A stretch of 16,131 nt of DNA from JABWAJ01 sp038323375 (GCA_038323375.1 JBBQGV010000118.1:1-16131), one strand, 5' to 3'. Shown: positions 6,430-15,772, numbered from the stretch's first letter. Notes: a model not told the origin generated them from the sequence alone. A program made the numbers and translations.

Positions 6430-7836
6430 TTACCCCAGCTCAACCGTTTCCCCAAGTTCAGGGATCGCAATATCCGAAAACCCTTTGTTTTTCAGGAACG
6501 CAGCAAAGCTTTCCTGGCGGTCGAGGGTTCCATGCACGAGGAAAATCTTTTTCACCTTACCCGCTTGATTGGCAATAAAATCAGCCATTTCGTTGCGGTC
6601 GCCGTGCGCGGAAAAGGATTCCATGACTTCTACTCTCGCATTGACGATTTTCACTTCGCCAAACAACCTCAGGGTTGGCGCACCGGAACGGAGGATGCCC
6701 CCCGGTGTGTCGGGTGTGCAATAGCCTACGATCAGGATGGTGTTGCGCGGATTGTCAATATTATTAAAAAGGTGGTGTTTGACGCGTCCGGCGTTGCCCA
6801 TGCCCGAAGAACTGATGATGATGCAGGGTTCATTTGAATCATTCAGTGCCTTGGAATCCTCTACTTCTTTGATGTAGTGCAGCGAGTTGAATCCAAATGG
6901 ATTGGGGTCAAGCAGCATGTATTCGTGCGTTTCGGCGTCGAAGCACTCCGGGTGCGCACCAAAAATCCGGGTTGCATTTACAGACAACGGGCTGTCTACA
7001 TAGACCGGAATTTCGGGTAAAATTCCTTCGGTCTCAAACTGATCGAGAATGTAGACGATCTCTTGGGTGCGACCGATGCTAAAGGCAGGAATGATAAGTT
7101 TTCCACGCTTTTCCACGCAAGTCTCGCGGATAATTTCCAGAAATTTTTCCTTTTCCGCCGGTCCGGCGATGTGATCGCGGTCGCCATAAGTAGATTCGCA
7201 GATCAGGTATTCCACTTCGGGCATAGGTTTAGGATCCCGCAAAATGGGGCGGTTCGGGCGTCCAATATCCCCGGTGAAGCCAAAATACCGGGTATTCCCG
7301 TTTTCCTGAATGCGAAGGGTAACGGTAGCGCTGCCCAAAATGTGGCCGGCATCAACAAACAACACTTCCACACCGTTGCGCACCCGAATCCACCGGTCAT
7401 ACGTGCATCCAATAAAGCACTTCATCGCCTCTGCTACGTCTTCCTTGGTATAGAGTGGTTCTTCCAAACGTCGTTTGAGTTTCTTTTTCAGGATGCGTTT
7501 GTTGGTGAATTCCGCATCTTTTTCCTGGATTTTAGCACTGTCCAACAGCATGATACTGCACAAACTGTGGGTTGCATGGGTACTGTAAATCAGTCCGCTA
7601 AACCCGTCTTTTACCAACTTGGGAATGCGCCCGCTGTGGTCAATATGCGCATGGGAGAGGATCATACAGTCAATCTGAGCGGGGTCGAACAGCCAATCTT
7701 CATTGAAAGATTCCATGTCCCGGTCGCCGCCCTGGTACAATCCGCAGTCGAGCAAGATGGTAAACCCATCATCTAATGTCAGTAAATGCGCGCTTCCGGT
7801 GACTTCGCGCGCTGCGCCACAAAATCTGATTTTCAT
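6430..7836 (-). CDS. MBL-fold/beta-CASP ribonuclease-like metallo-hydrolase
   Basis: This 468-residue protein combines a metallo-beta-lactamase fold with an inserted beta-CASP domain and a C-terminal RNA-specificity segment, as in CPSF73-like exonucleases. Zinc-ligand motifs are all present: HAHIDH at 62-67, H164 in VDAGHILGSA, D190 in FTGDIGRP, and H435 in FLVHGTLDR. The beta-CASP part includes CESTYGDRDH (213-222), IPAFSIGRTQE (249-259), DSPLSVNAT (281-289) and IISSSGMGNAGRV (340-352); ESFSAHGD (406-413) precedes the last motif. The likely role is cytoplasmic RNA processing or turnover; the substrate cannot be read from sequence. I chose MKIRFCGAAREVTGSAHLL at 7836 because it begins exactly where the fold does. 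The 47 upstream codons to 7977 are lysine/arginine/phenylalanine-rich and overlap the promoter-like element. The stop lies 10 bases from the dehydrogenase remnant. Confidence 0.9.
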   Translation of the reverse strand: MKIRFCGAAREVTGSAHLLTLDDGFTILLDCGLYQGGDRDMESFNEDWLFDPAQIDCMILSHAHIDHSGRIPKLVKDGFSGLIYSTHATHSLCSIMLLDSAKIQEKDAEFTNKRILKKKLKRRLEEPLYTKEDVAEAMKCFIGCTYDRWIRVRNGVEVLFVDAGHILGSATVTLRIQENGNTRYFGFTGDIGRPNRPILRDPKPMPEVEYLICESTYGDRDHIAGPAEKEKFLEIIRETCVEKRGKLIIPAFSIGRTQEIVYILDQFETEGILPEIPVYVDSPLSVNATRIFGAHPECFDAETHEYMLLDPNPFGFNSLHYIKEVEDSKALNDSNEPCIIISSSGMGNAGRVKHHLFNNIDNPRNTILIVGYCTPDTPGGILRSGAPTLRLFGEVKIVNARVEVMESFSAHGDRNEMADFIANQAGKVKKIFLVHGTLDRQESFAAFLKNKGFSDIAIPELGETVELG

Positions 7837-7852
7837 AAAAGATGCTTTCGCG

Positions 7853-7860
7853 CCAAGATA
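7853..7860 (-). promoter_or_regulatory. Candidate -7 element of the MBL hydrolase gene
   Basis: On the minus strand this reads TATCTTGG, one mismatch from TAnnTTTG, 16 bases upstream of the start at 7836 and similar to the carB element. It supports the shorter start, with a very short leader. Confidence 0.35.
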
Positions 7861-8366
7861 GGAAAATTTTCTGCAAATTTTACGCTTGTCGAAAAGTCGG
7901 CAAGCAAACTGGCATTCAGTGAACAAAAAGCGTCGTTTTGTTTTTATTATTAGTGAATTAGTTGCATCTTGCGACACCGTTCAAAGTGGGTGAACGGCCA
8001 AACGCACTGAATTCGGTTTTTTTTATTTTCCCAGCCGAATTTGTCCATTCATACAATCCAAACCAACCCACTTCAATCAATTCGCCTACCCCTGGTTTGC
8101 CGATGCCCGGTTTATTTTCTTTTTATTCTCCGGGCTTGGTAAGATACCAGTACACGCATTTCACATCGAGAAAACTACACACAAGACACATACCCCTCCA
8201 TAGGTATGTCCTGCGTCAGGCGGAAATGCATTTTGCGTGCCTCCGTTTGGTCGTTGGGGCTTACCTGTTTCTATTTAGTTTTTAGCATGCATGGGTTACC
8301 TATTTAAAAAATTGTCTTCAACGAAGCAGGGAAGGTTCGTGCCTTATCCTGCAAACATCAAGAATC
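7861..8366. other. Divergent spacer before the giant gene
   Basis: About 500 bases separate the MBL hydrolase start from the giant gene. Visible structures are AACAAAA/TTTTGTT (7922-7928 with 7936-7942), a wide AATTCGG/CCGAATT inverted repeat around 8010-8040, ACATACC/GGTATGT (8188-8194 with 8203-8209), CCTG/CAGG (8210-8213 with 8217-8220), and the short palindromes AAATGCATTT (8224-8233) and CATGCATG (8286-8293). I see no full TAnnTTTG element for the giant gene. An open frame at 7962-8285 looks non-coding. The spacer probably holds the giant gene's promoter and a long leader. Confidence 0.5.
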
Positions 8367-11300
8367 ATGAAACATTTTCTGACGACCAGGAAAGGTGTAA
8401 TTTGTTTCGCCAACTTCAAAACAAACATCACTACACGATTTGAACAGATTTTACCGTTACATCGCTCGGTTACAACGATTTACGTACTTTTATTGGGCTT
8501 GCAAAGCGTCTCTGCACAGTGCCCCGCGCCTTCGGGTCTGACGACGCTTAACATTGGCCAAAGCACTGCTTCTCTGCGCTGGATCTCCACCGCTCCCAAC
8601 ACACCGACAGACAACTGCTGGGCCGTAACTTTAGGCGGCACTGGCATGACACTCGAAGCCACAGGTTGCCCTCAGGGCGGTCAGGCATTGTTCACGACTA
8701 CGGTATGTTACCTCAACAACATGCCAAGCTTCTCAGCACCGGTAACAGGCATGACGGTCACGGGCAGCCAGGTCAACATCGCGGTGAACGGGTTACCACC
8801 CGGTACTTCGCTGCAATGGTTTGTGAGTGAAACGTGCGACGGCCTTGCTCCGCCCGACCATGTTTCTGCCTGTACCGCTTCTACGCCGTTCACGACCTTG
8901 GACGCGCAGTATACGGTTAGCGCCATGACTTTGAAACCAGGTTGTCCGTTTGTCAGCCCGGGTTATGCGCCCGATGGCTCGTTCACAGTATTGGTGACTA
9001 ATGGTTCAACTTGCGCGGGTACGTACACGGTGAACGCTGTGCCGATACCCGGATCTGGCTCCGGGGGATCTACGCCACCGAATACGGCCACGACCACCTA
9101 CCTTGGTTTACCTGCCGGCGCCTTCATCTTCGGCAATGCCGGAGCGGGTTGTTACCTGGTAACGGTAACCGAAACGGGTGCCTGTAATCCTGCGACGGAT
9201 CCGGTTGTGACCCAGGTATGCGTACCGGACGGCATGGACATGGTTCAGCCAATATTCACGGTAACGGATGTTTTGGGCAATATTTTGGCCGACAACAACC
9301 CGGCTACACCGCAGGGTATGACCCGCAACTTCGGCAACGTACCTGTCCCGGACGGCACGTGCGGTCGTCAGGCTGAATACTATGTATATGGTATTGACAA
9401 CTGTGACGGCCTCCTCATTGCCCCAAACGCCGTAAGCGCATCTGCAACCACGGTTCCCGCCACGATTGTGCCCGGCACGCAGGTCAGCGTAACGCCGGAC
9501 GGGTTCGGTTTCTATTTAGTTGATGTACACTGGAGTATCGGCACGGGTACGGTTTCGATTTTTGGCCGCGATGCCTCCGGCAATATCGCGAACGCACCGG
9601 CCGGCTTGCAGTTGATCATGACGATTCCGGATAACGTGGATCCGGTGGTGACGCTTCTGGGGCCTTCGCAGTTAACGATTCCCGTCTGCGCCACGAGCGT
9701 AACAGGAATATTCACGTTCCAGGTTGATGACCTGTGTTCACAGAATAGTTTAAGTTTTGCAAATCTGATTGTGAACTTTAGCGGTGCAACAGGCGTGCTG
9801 AACTTCGGGGGCAACAACTACCGGGAATACTGGGTAACATTCCCAGCGCCCGGCGATTATTTATTCTCAGGATCTTATACAGATGCTTTTGGCAACGTAG
9901 ACTTCATTGATCAAATCATTCACGTGCAGCAGGCTACGGCCAACCAGCCGCCCATGATTCAGGCGAATGCTGAAACGGTGACGCTGACGGCTTGCCAGAC
10001 CTGTCAAACCATCGTCTATTCCTTTGTCATCTCGGATGATTGCGCGCCAATCAATATTGCTCAGGTACTGTTCAACGGGGGCGGCTCAGGCCTTCCGACG
10101 ATCCTGAACGGCGCAGGATTTTTCTTCACCGATCTGGTAGGCTGCGCAACGCTGCCTTGCAACTCAATATACTTCGAAGTACAAGGTTGTGTAGGTCCGG
10201 CAGGAACCTATTTCCCGCTGATCACGTATCAGGGCATCACTGTGAACCCCGCGCTCACGGTTCTGCAAAGCGCCAACCAGCCGGCAGAAATCGTAAATCC
10301 TCCGATCAACCTGACAATCCCGCAGTGCCAATCTGAAGTAGACGCCATCATCCCGATCTTCATTTTTGACGATTGCGACAACTCGATTAACCCTGCAAAT
10401 GCAACGTTTACACTGTGCGGCCAGACCATTACGCCAGATTTCACAAACGCAACGGCTGGTTATTTCGAGTTTGCCCGCACACTGACAGCCGCCGACAACG
10501 GCTGTTTGCTGGTAGCTACGTATACAGACGCCCAGGGTGCCGTTCGCACAGTGGATGCACTGATCACTGTGAATGCGCAACCTGATCTCTGGGCACCGAT
10601 CATTATCTACCCTGCTCAGGACATCATTCTGGAGCTGAACCCCTGTGACCCCAATCTCAAAACGATTTCTTTTGAGGTAACGGTTGCGGACAACTGTACC
10701 AATGGCATCCTTCCAAATATTTCCCTGAATACCGGTTTCCCGGTGGTCAATACCGGCGGAAACACCTATTCTGTTACGGTTCCCCCCGGCAGCCATTTGG
10801 TCACCATCACGGCAACAGACGCCAACGGTAATGTGCGCCAGGAAGATTTTTCCATCGTCATCAGCCAGGAAGCCTCAGAGCCGACCCAATTAGCCTGCCA
10901 GGGTGCCCTCAACATTGCGCTGAACAACGCCTGCGAAGCCTTATTGACCGCAGAGATGCTGCTGACAGGAACCTTCGGTTGCCTTGATCCATCAGATTTC
11001 ATCATTCAGGTTGCAGACAGCGACCCCACCAACGGTTCGGTGGTAGATGGTTGTGGTATTTTTACGTACTTCGTCAGTCTTCCCGCCGGTGTGACTGTAC
11101 CTGGATTCACCGAATGCTGGGGAATCATACATACGGAAGATCTGACGCCGCCCTCGCTTACCTGTCCTGCAAACACAAACCAGATCACGCTGGCCCAAAC
11201 TTATCAGGAACTATCCGGCGCCTTAGCGGCAACCGATGTTACCTTCCAGCCGGGACAGGCATCCTGCTGGCTTCAGTTTTTTAACCCGGTTCCGGCTATG

Positions 11301-14300
11301 GCGCTCCACTTTTACGATACCCATACTTTTACGGTTACCGAAACGGACGTTTACACTTTCGATTTATACGATCCGAATGGCGGCGACTGGATTGGCGGGC
11401 TTTTCCGAAATGGTTTCCATCCGCAAAACCCTTGTCTGGATGTAATTTCGCAGCAAGACCCCGGCACGCTGGCTCTGGGGTTGGGCACTTACACTGCGCC
11501 TTTCGGCCTTGTTTTTGCAAATGGCCAGGAGCCGCGCTGGCGCATTTCGCTGACTTTGCAGGCTGGCACGACCTACACTTTGGCGACGACTTCTTTCGAG
11601 CCTAATTTCACCGGCGCTTATACCTGGCGGGTGTACAGCGCAGGTAACGGCCAATTGAGCGGGCTTCCCCTGCTGACAGAAACAGAACGTAGAACTTTGC
11701 TGTGCGAAGATCAGTTTCAGGTTGTCCTTTCCACCCTTTCGGCCAATGTGCCGCGTTGCTATAAAACGGACGGAGACGGAAATGTCATTTTCCCATCCAA
11801 TCCACAACAGCGCCAGCGCTATCAGCAATTGCTCAACCGCCTTGCGCTCACGGGTTATCCCAATGCCAATGCTATAACTGCACTTGGCGGCAGCGTGAGC
11901 GACAACGACGATTGCGGGTTCATCGAAATTTGCGTCACAGAAACCACAGCCCAGGCCGGTGATTGCACCGATTTCATCATCATCCGTACCTTTACGGCAA
12001 AAGACGAACAAGACGGTGATTTCGACGCGGTCAACAACAACCCTTGTAGCGGCACCCCCAACTCGGCAGTTTGCACTCAGGAAATTCGCGTGCGCAAGCC
12101 ACAGGTGGCCGACATCATCCTGCCGCCCTATACCGCCCTTTTCGAATGCGGAGAAGATTTCCTGGAAGACCAAAACGGCAACCCCCACCCGTCTGTCAGC
12201 GGCTTCCCGCTGGTGCGCACGGCTTTCGGAGTTGTGCTCATCAATCAGGCTTACTGCAATCTTGCCGCCAGTTATTTTGACACGCCCCACGCCAATGTGT
12301 GCGCCCAGGGCTACAAATTCCTGCGCCAATGGACGTTGTTCGACTGGTGCTTTCCCGCGCAGACGATTATTTATGCACAAACCATCAAGGTTGGCGATAG
12401 GACTCCGCCGGTTGTTGCATGCCCATTTGTGGACAACAATTCCGATGGCTTGGCCGATCCATTAGTCTATTCCACCGATGACGGCACGGATTGCACTGCA
12501 GCTTTTGCAGCGCCGTTGCCACAGGTTACCGACCATTGCTCGGAATGGTCGGTGCTTACAGAAATTATCACCGATCTCGGGATCGGGAACGATACCCAGA
12601 TCGTTGTATTGGCGACCATCGCCGCGGATGCCCCCACGCGTTTTGTTTCGGGCATTCCAACGGGTTGCCACCGCTTCCGCTACACCGTGGACGACGAATG
12701 CGGGAACAGAACCGTTTCGACCTGTGATTTTTGCGTGGTGGACGAAACCGACCCCATTGCCGTGTGCAACGATGAGTTGCATGTTTCCATCGGCGGCAAT
12801 GGCCATGCCAGAATTTATACTACAAATGTAAACGAAGGCAGTTCAGACAATTGCGCCATTGCTCAAATGCAAATCCGGCGCCTGCTGACGGTTGATTCTA
12901 TTATCTGTGCCGCTATCACACCCGTATATACCGCCTGGGGCGACTATGTGGATGTCAATTGTTGCGATGTGGGCAGCGAGATCAGGATCGAATTGCTCGT
13001 GACCGATGAATCCGGCAATACGAACACCTGTTGGATGGAGGTGCTGGTGGAGGATAAAATCAAGCCTTGGTGTTCCGCGCCGGTGCCGGTGACTATTTCC
13101 TGCAATGATTTACCCGGAAATTTTGATCCGGAAGATACGCTGCAGGTTCAGGCGCTGTTTGGACTCGCCACCGCTTTTGACAATTGCCCGGGCGCGGTGA
13201 TCCAGGAGTTGCCGCCGATTTATGCGCTCAGCGAATGCGGCGTTGGCAACATCAGCCGGCGTTTCCAGGCCGTTGACGCTGCCGGCAATATTTCTTCAAC
13301 CTGCACGCAGCTCATCACCGTCGGCTTGATCACCGAGTATGAAATTGCCTTCCCGAAAGATGCCTCTTCACACTGCGGAACCCCGATGCCGGATACGATC
13401 CAGCACTGGAAATATGGCTGCGACCTCCTTGCTGTCAGCGTTACGGACGAAACCTTGGTTGCCTCGCAAAATGAGTGCTACAAACTCCTGCGCAAATACC
13501 GGGTACTCAACTGGTGCGAATACAACGGCGTAGATCAGCCCGTGGTGATTTCCAGAGATGAAGACTGCGACAACAATCCGGGTGATGAAGCGGTATGGGT
13601 ATTACGACGTCCGCATCAGACCTACCTGGATCGCGACAATAACGAACTGAACAACAACCCGGCAGCGGGCATTAAAAATACGCAGTGCGATGGAACGACC
13701 AATCCGGAAGGGTATTGGCGAACCATCCGCAGCGCCGGTTTTTGGGAATACACCCAATCCATCAAAGTGTACGACACCATTCCCCCCCAAGTCTATTTTA
13801 CAATACCACCTCCTTTTTGCAGCTACGACAACGTGGATTGCAATGTGGAAATAGAATACAAATTTTTGCTTGCTGAAAATTGCACGCCTTCCGACCTTCA
13901 AATACAACTTTATTACGACGAGGATTTCGATGGCGTTATTGACGAAGACGTGCCCGAAGAAGGCATTGCCGGACAATACCCCAAATTTGAAGTCACCAAG
14001 CAGTACCCCATTGGTTACCACGCCTTTGTGCTTGAACTAACGGATGGATGCGGCAATACTTCGCGCACCAACCTGCCTTTCTGGATCGTGGACTGCAAAG
14101 CGCCAAATCCGGTTTGTATCAATGGTTTGTCCATCCCGCTGATGCGCGCAGATGCCGATACGGACGTGGATGGCGACGGCGTAACGGATACCGGCGTGGC
14201 AATCATTGAAGCAACTGATTTTTTGGTGAGTCCTTTGAGCGACTGCCTTGGACCGATTCGCTATTCCATCAATTTCTTCGGCGAATCGCCCGATATCAAC

Positions 14301-15716
14301 CGAACTTCCCTGACGTTCACCTGTGCCCACCTCGGGCCGCAAACCGTAGAAATTTACGGATGGGATCAGGCTTTCAACCCTTACGCGTTGCAGCCCGACG
14401 GCACACTCGGAGGGCCTAATTACGACCATTGTACGACCTTCATTATTGTACAGGACAACGAGGTAGACGCCTGTCCCGGTGGCGGCGGCAGTAGCGCCAT
14501 TTCGGGACTTATTGAAACAGAAGAGCACCAACCTGTGGCTAATGTAGCCGTCCAAATCAGCAGCGGGGCGGTTCCCCCTGTAATGACCAATGCATCGGGT
14601 TTGTATTTCCTGAGTGGCCTGGAGGCGGATTACGACTATACGGTTATTCCCGAACTCGACAGCAATCCGTTGAATGGCATCAGCACATTAGATTTGGTAC
14701 TCATTACCAAACACATCCTAAACGAACAATTGCTGGATTCGCCCTACAAACTGATTGCTGCAGACATTGACCGTTCCAACCACATTACCACCATAGACCT
14801 GATTTTGCTGCGCCGCCTGATCCTGGCGTTGGACGACGATTTAACCCACAACACAAGCTGGCGTTTTGTGCCCCGGTCTTATGTTTTTCCGAATCTGGCT
14901 CATCCCTGGGCACCGGTCTTTCCGGAATTCATCAACATCAACGACCTGCCCAATACGGTGTTGAGCAATCAGCATTTTGTCGGCATCAAAATCGGCGATG
15001 TGAATGGTTCTGCGATAACGGATTTCAACGGCTCAACGGAGCTGCGTTCGGAAATCGCATCTTGGGAATTGAACGCCACTGATCAGACTTTGTCAGTAGG
15101 AGAAACCGTGGATGTTCCGATTTATCCCGGCGATTTGCAAAACATAGAAAGCCTGCAATTTACCTTAGGCTGGAATGAAACCCTACTGGAGTTTGTCGCC
15201 CTGCGCCCTGGCATTGCGGGCATGGAACACATCGGGCAGCGGTTTTTGACGGAAGGATACCTGACTTTATCGTGGGATGGGGCTGTAAAACCTGACCAAA
15301 AAGAATTGCTGACGTTGAAGTTGCGCGCTAAAAAGCCTTTGCGGCTAAGCGAGGGCTTATACATTGGCACCGAGCCAACCCCGGCGGAAGCCTGGCATCA
15401 AACCGAAGGCAAGATGTCGGTTGCGCTTCATTTCAAAAACCAGGATAAAGCCGCATTGATCCTCTACCAGAACCAACCGAACCCTTTCCGCGAATCAACG
15501 AACATCCGGTTTTTCCTGCCGGAGGCTGGCGAAGCCGAACTCGTCTTTTACACCAGCGGCGGTCAACTGCTGAAACGCTTCAGCGGCGCTTTCACGGAAG
15601 GAGAAAACACCGTAAATCTGAATCGGGCTGAACTTGCCGGTGCCGGACTCATTTTTTATGAACTGCTAACAGCAAATGGCGAGCGAGCCGTGAGCAGGAT
15701 GCTCGTACAAGAATAA
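8367..15716 (+). CDS. Giant secreted HYR/Ig-like protein with dockerin-, cohesin-like and T9SS domains
   Basis: This is a 2449-residue protein, roughly 255-260 kDa before processing. Residues 1-50 are a signal peptide with an unusually long N-region, core IYVLLLGLQSVSA, and likely cleavage before Q51. About 52-175 is fibronectin III-like (CPAPSGLTTL ... ASLRWIS). About 185-421 is a beta-rich module. Residues 422-836 are four Ig-like modules starting at 422, 525, 635 and 740, each with a cysteine early on and another in DDC, DDLC or DNC. About 975-1095 is a PPC-like sandwich. About 1096-2030 is cysteine-rich and HYR-like, with TPP/DP-type module starts near 1344, 1459, 1562, 1802 and 1909. A CPGGGGSS linker leads to a carboxypeptidase-regulatory-like domain (about 2042-2096), a dockerin-like pair of EF-hand loops (about 2098-2150), a cohesin-like sandwich (about 2232-2355) and a type A sorting domain (about 2363-2449, YQNQPNPFRESTNIRF). 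It is probably secreted and anchored at the cell surface. It could act in adhesion, matrix or polymer binding; the sequence does not say which. It is monocistronic and followed by strong hairpins. Confidence 0.9.
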   Translation: MKHFLTTRKGVICFANFKTNITTRFEQILPLHRSVTTIYVLLLGLQSVSAQCPAPSGLTTLNIGQSTASLRWISTAPNTPTDNCWAVTLGGTGMTLEATGCPQGGQALFTTTVCYLNNMPSFSAPVTGMTVTGSQVNIAVNGLPPGTSLQWFVSETCDGLAPPDHVSACTASTPFTTLDAQYTVSAMTLKPGCPFVSPGYAPDGSFTVLVTNGSTCAGTYTVNAVPIPGSGSGGSTPPNTATTTYLGLPAGAFIFGNAGAGCYLVTVTETGACNPATDPVVTQVCVPDGMDMVQPIFTVTDVLGNILADNNPATPQGMTRNFGNVPVPDGTCGRQAEYYVYGIDNCDGLLIAPNAVSASATTVPATIVPGTQVSVTPDGFGFYLVDVHWSIGTGTVSIFGRDASGNIANAPAGLQLIMTIPDNVDPVVTLLGPSQLTIPVCATSVTGIFTFQVDDLCSQNSLSFANLIVNFSGATGVLNFGGNNYREYWVTFPAPGDYLFSGSYTDAFGNVDFIDQIIHVQQATANQPPMIQANAETVTLTACQTCQTIVYSFVISDDCAPINIAQVLFNGGGSGLPTILNGAGFFFTDLVGCATLPCNSIYFEVQGCVGPAGTYFPLITYQGITVNPALTVLQSANQPAEIVNPPINLTIPQCQSEVDAIIPIFIFDDCDNSINPANATFTLCGQTITPDFTNATAGYFEFARTLTAADNGCLLVATYTDAQGAVRTVDALITVNAQPDLWAPIIIYPAQDIILELNPCDPNLKTISFEVTVADNCTNGILPNISLNTGFPVVNTGGNTYSVTVPPGSHLVTITATDANGNVRQEDFSIVISQEASEPTQLACQGALNIALNNACEALLTAEMLLTGTFGCLDPSDFIIQVADSDPTNGSVVDGCGIFTYFVSLPAGVTVPGFTECWGIIHTEDLTPPSLTCPANTNQITLAQTYQELSGALAATDVTFQPGQASCWLQFFNPVPAMALHFYDTHTFTVTETDVYTFDLYDPNGGDWIGGLFRNGFHPQNPCLDVISQQDPGTLALGLGTYTAPFGLVFANGQEPRWRISLTLQAGTTYTLATTSFEPNFTGAYTWRVYSAGNGQLSGLPLLTETERRTLLCEDQFQVVLSTLSANVPRCYKTDGDGNVIFPSNPQQRQRYQQLLNRLALTGYPNANAITALGGSVSDNDDCGFIEICVTETTAQAGDCTDFIIIRTFTAKDEQDGDFDAVNNNPCSGTPNSAVCTQEIRVRKPQVADIILPPYTALFECGEDFLEDQNGNPHPSVSGFPLVRTAFGVVLINQAYCNLAASYFDTPHANVCAQGYKFLRQWTLFDWCFPAQTIIYAQTIKVGDRTPPVVACPFVDNNSDGLADPLVYSTDDGTDCTAAFAAPLPQVTDHCSEWSVLTEIITDLGIGNDTQIVVLATIAADAPTRFVSGIPTGCHRFRYTVDDECGNRTVSTCDFCVVDETDPIAVCNDELHVSIGGNGHARIYTTNVNEGSSDNCAIAQMQIRRLLTVDSIICAAITPVYTAWGDYVDVNCCDVGSEIRIELLVTDESGNTNTCWMEVLVEDKIKPWCSAPVPVTISCNDLPGNFDPEDTLQVQALFGLATAFDNCPGAVIQELPPIYALSECGVGNISRRFQAVDAAGNISSTCTQLITVGLITEYEIAFPKDASSHCGTPMPDTIQHWKYGCDLLAVSVTDETLVASQNECYKLLRKYRVLNWCEYNGVDQPVVISRDEDCDNNPGDEAVWVLRRPHQTYLDRDNNELNNNPAAGIKNTQCDGTTNPEGYWRTIRSAGFWEYTQSIKVYDTIPPQVYFTIPPPFCSYDNVDCNVEIEYKFLLAENCTPSDLQIQLYYDEDFDGVIDEDVPEEGIAGQYPKFEVTKQYPIGYHAFVLELTDGCGNTSRTNLPFWIVDCKAPNPVCINGLSIPLMRADADTDVDGDGVTDTGVAIIEATDFLVSPLSDCLGPIRYSINFFGESPDINRTSLTFTCAHLGPQTVEIYGWDQAFNPYALQPDGTLGGPNYDHCTTFIIVQDNEVDACPGGGGSSAISGLIETEEHQPVANVAVQISSGAVPPVMTNASGLYFLSGLEADYDYTVIPELDSNPLNGISTLDLVLITKHILNEQLLDSPYKLIAADIDRSNHITTIDLILLRRLILALDDDLTHNTSWRFVPRSYVFPNLAHPWAPVFPEFININDLPNTVLSNQHFVGIKIGDVNGSAITDFNGSTELRSEIASWELNATDQTLSVGETVDVPIYPGDLQNIESLQFTLGWNETLLEFVALRPGIAGMEHIGQRFLTEGYLTLSWDGAVKPDQKELLTLKLRAKKPLRLSEGLYIGTEPTPAEAWHQTEGKMSVALHFKNQDKAALILYQNQPNPFRESTNIRFFLPEAGEAELVFYTSGGQLLKRFSGAFTEGENTVNLNRAELAGAGLIFYELLTANGERAVSRMLVQE

Positions 15717-15734
15717 ACAGGCGCTTGCTGGTTG

Positions 15735-15766
15735 TTTTTCCCGATCCTGGTTTGGTTCGGGAAAAA
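15735..15766. terminator. Bidirectional terminator-like hairpin
   Basis: A perfect 10-bp inverted repeat, TTTTTCCCGA (15735-15744) with TCGGGAAAAA (15757-15766) around a 12-base loop, starts 19 bases after the giant gene's stop. The A and T ends of the stem give a U run on either strand, as in bidirectional terminators. Confidence 0.55.
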
Positions 15767-15772
15767 TATCAT

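Noticed and set aside
7063..7776. Antisense 237-codon frame within the MBL hydrolase gene
   Set aside because: It is a shadow of a gene with all catalytic motifs; its Asn/Phe/His-rich translation matches no family.
7837..7977. Longer MBL hydrolase start with 47 extra residues
   Set aside because: The extension is basic, aromatic and AT-rich and covers a promoter-like element; the fold starts exactly at MKIRFCGAAREVTGS.
7962..8285. Plus-strand 107-codon frame upstream of the giant gene
   Set aside because: It is rich in Pro, Ser, His and Phe with no recognisable domain, spans palindromes, and does not open with a convincing ATG. It looks like translated spacer.
11364..12380. Antisense 338-codon open frame within the giant gene
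   Set aside because: The sense strand is a well-supported secreted protein, while the antisense product has no recognisable domain. Such antisense frames arise from codon bias.
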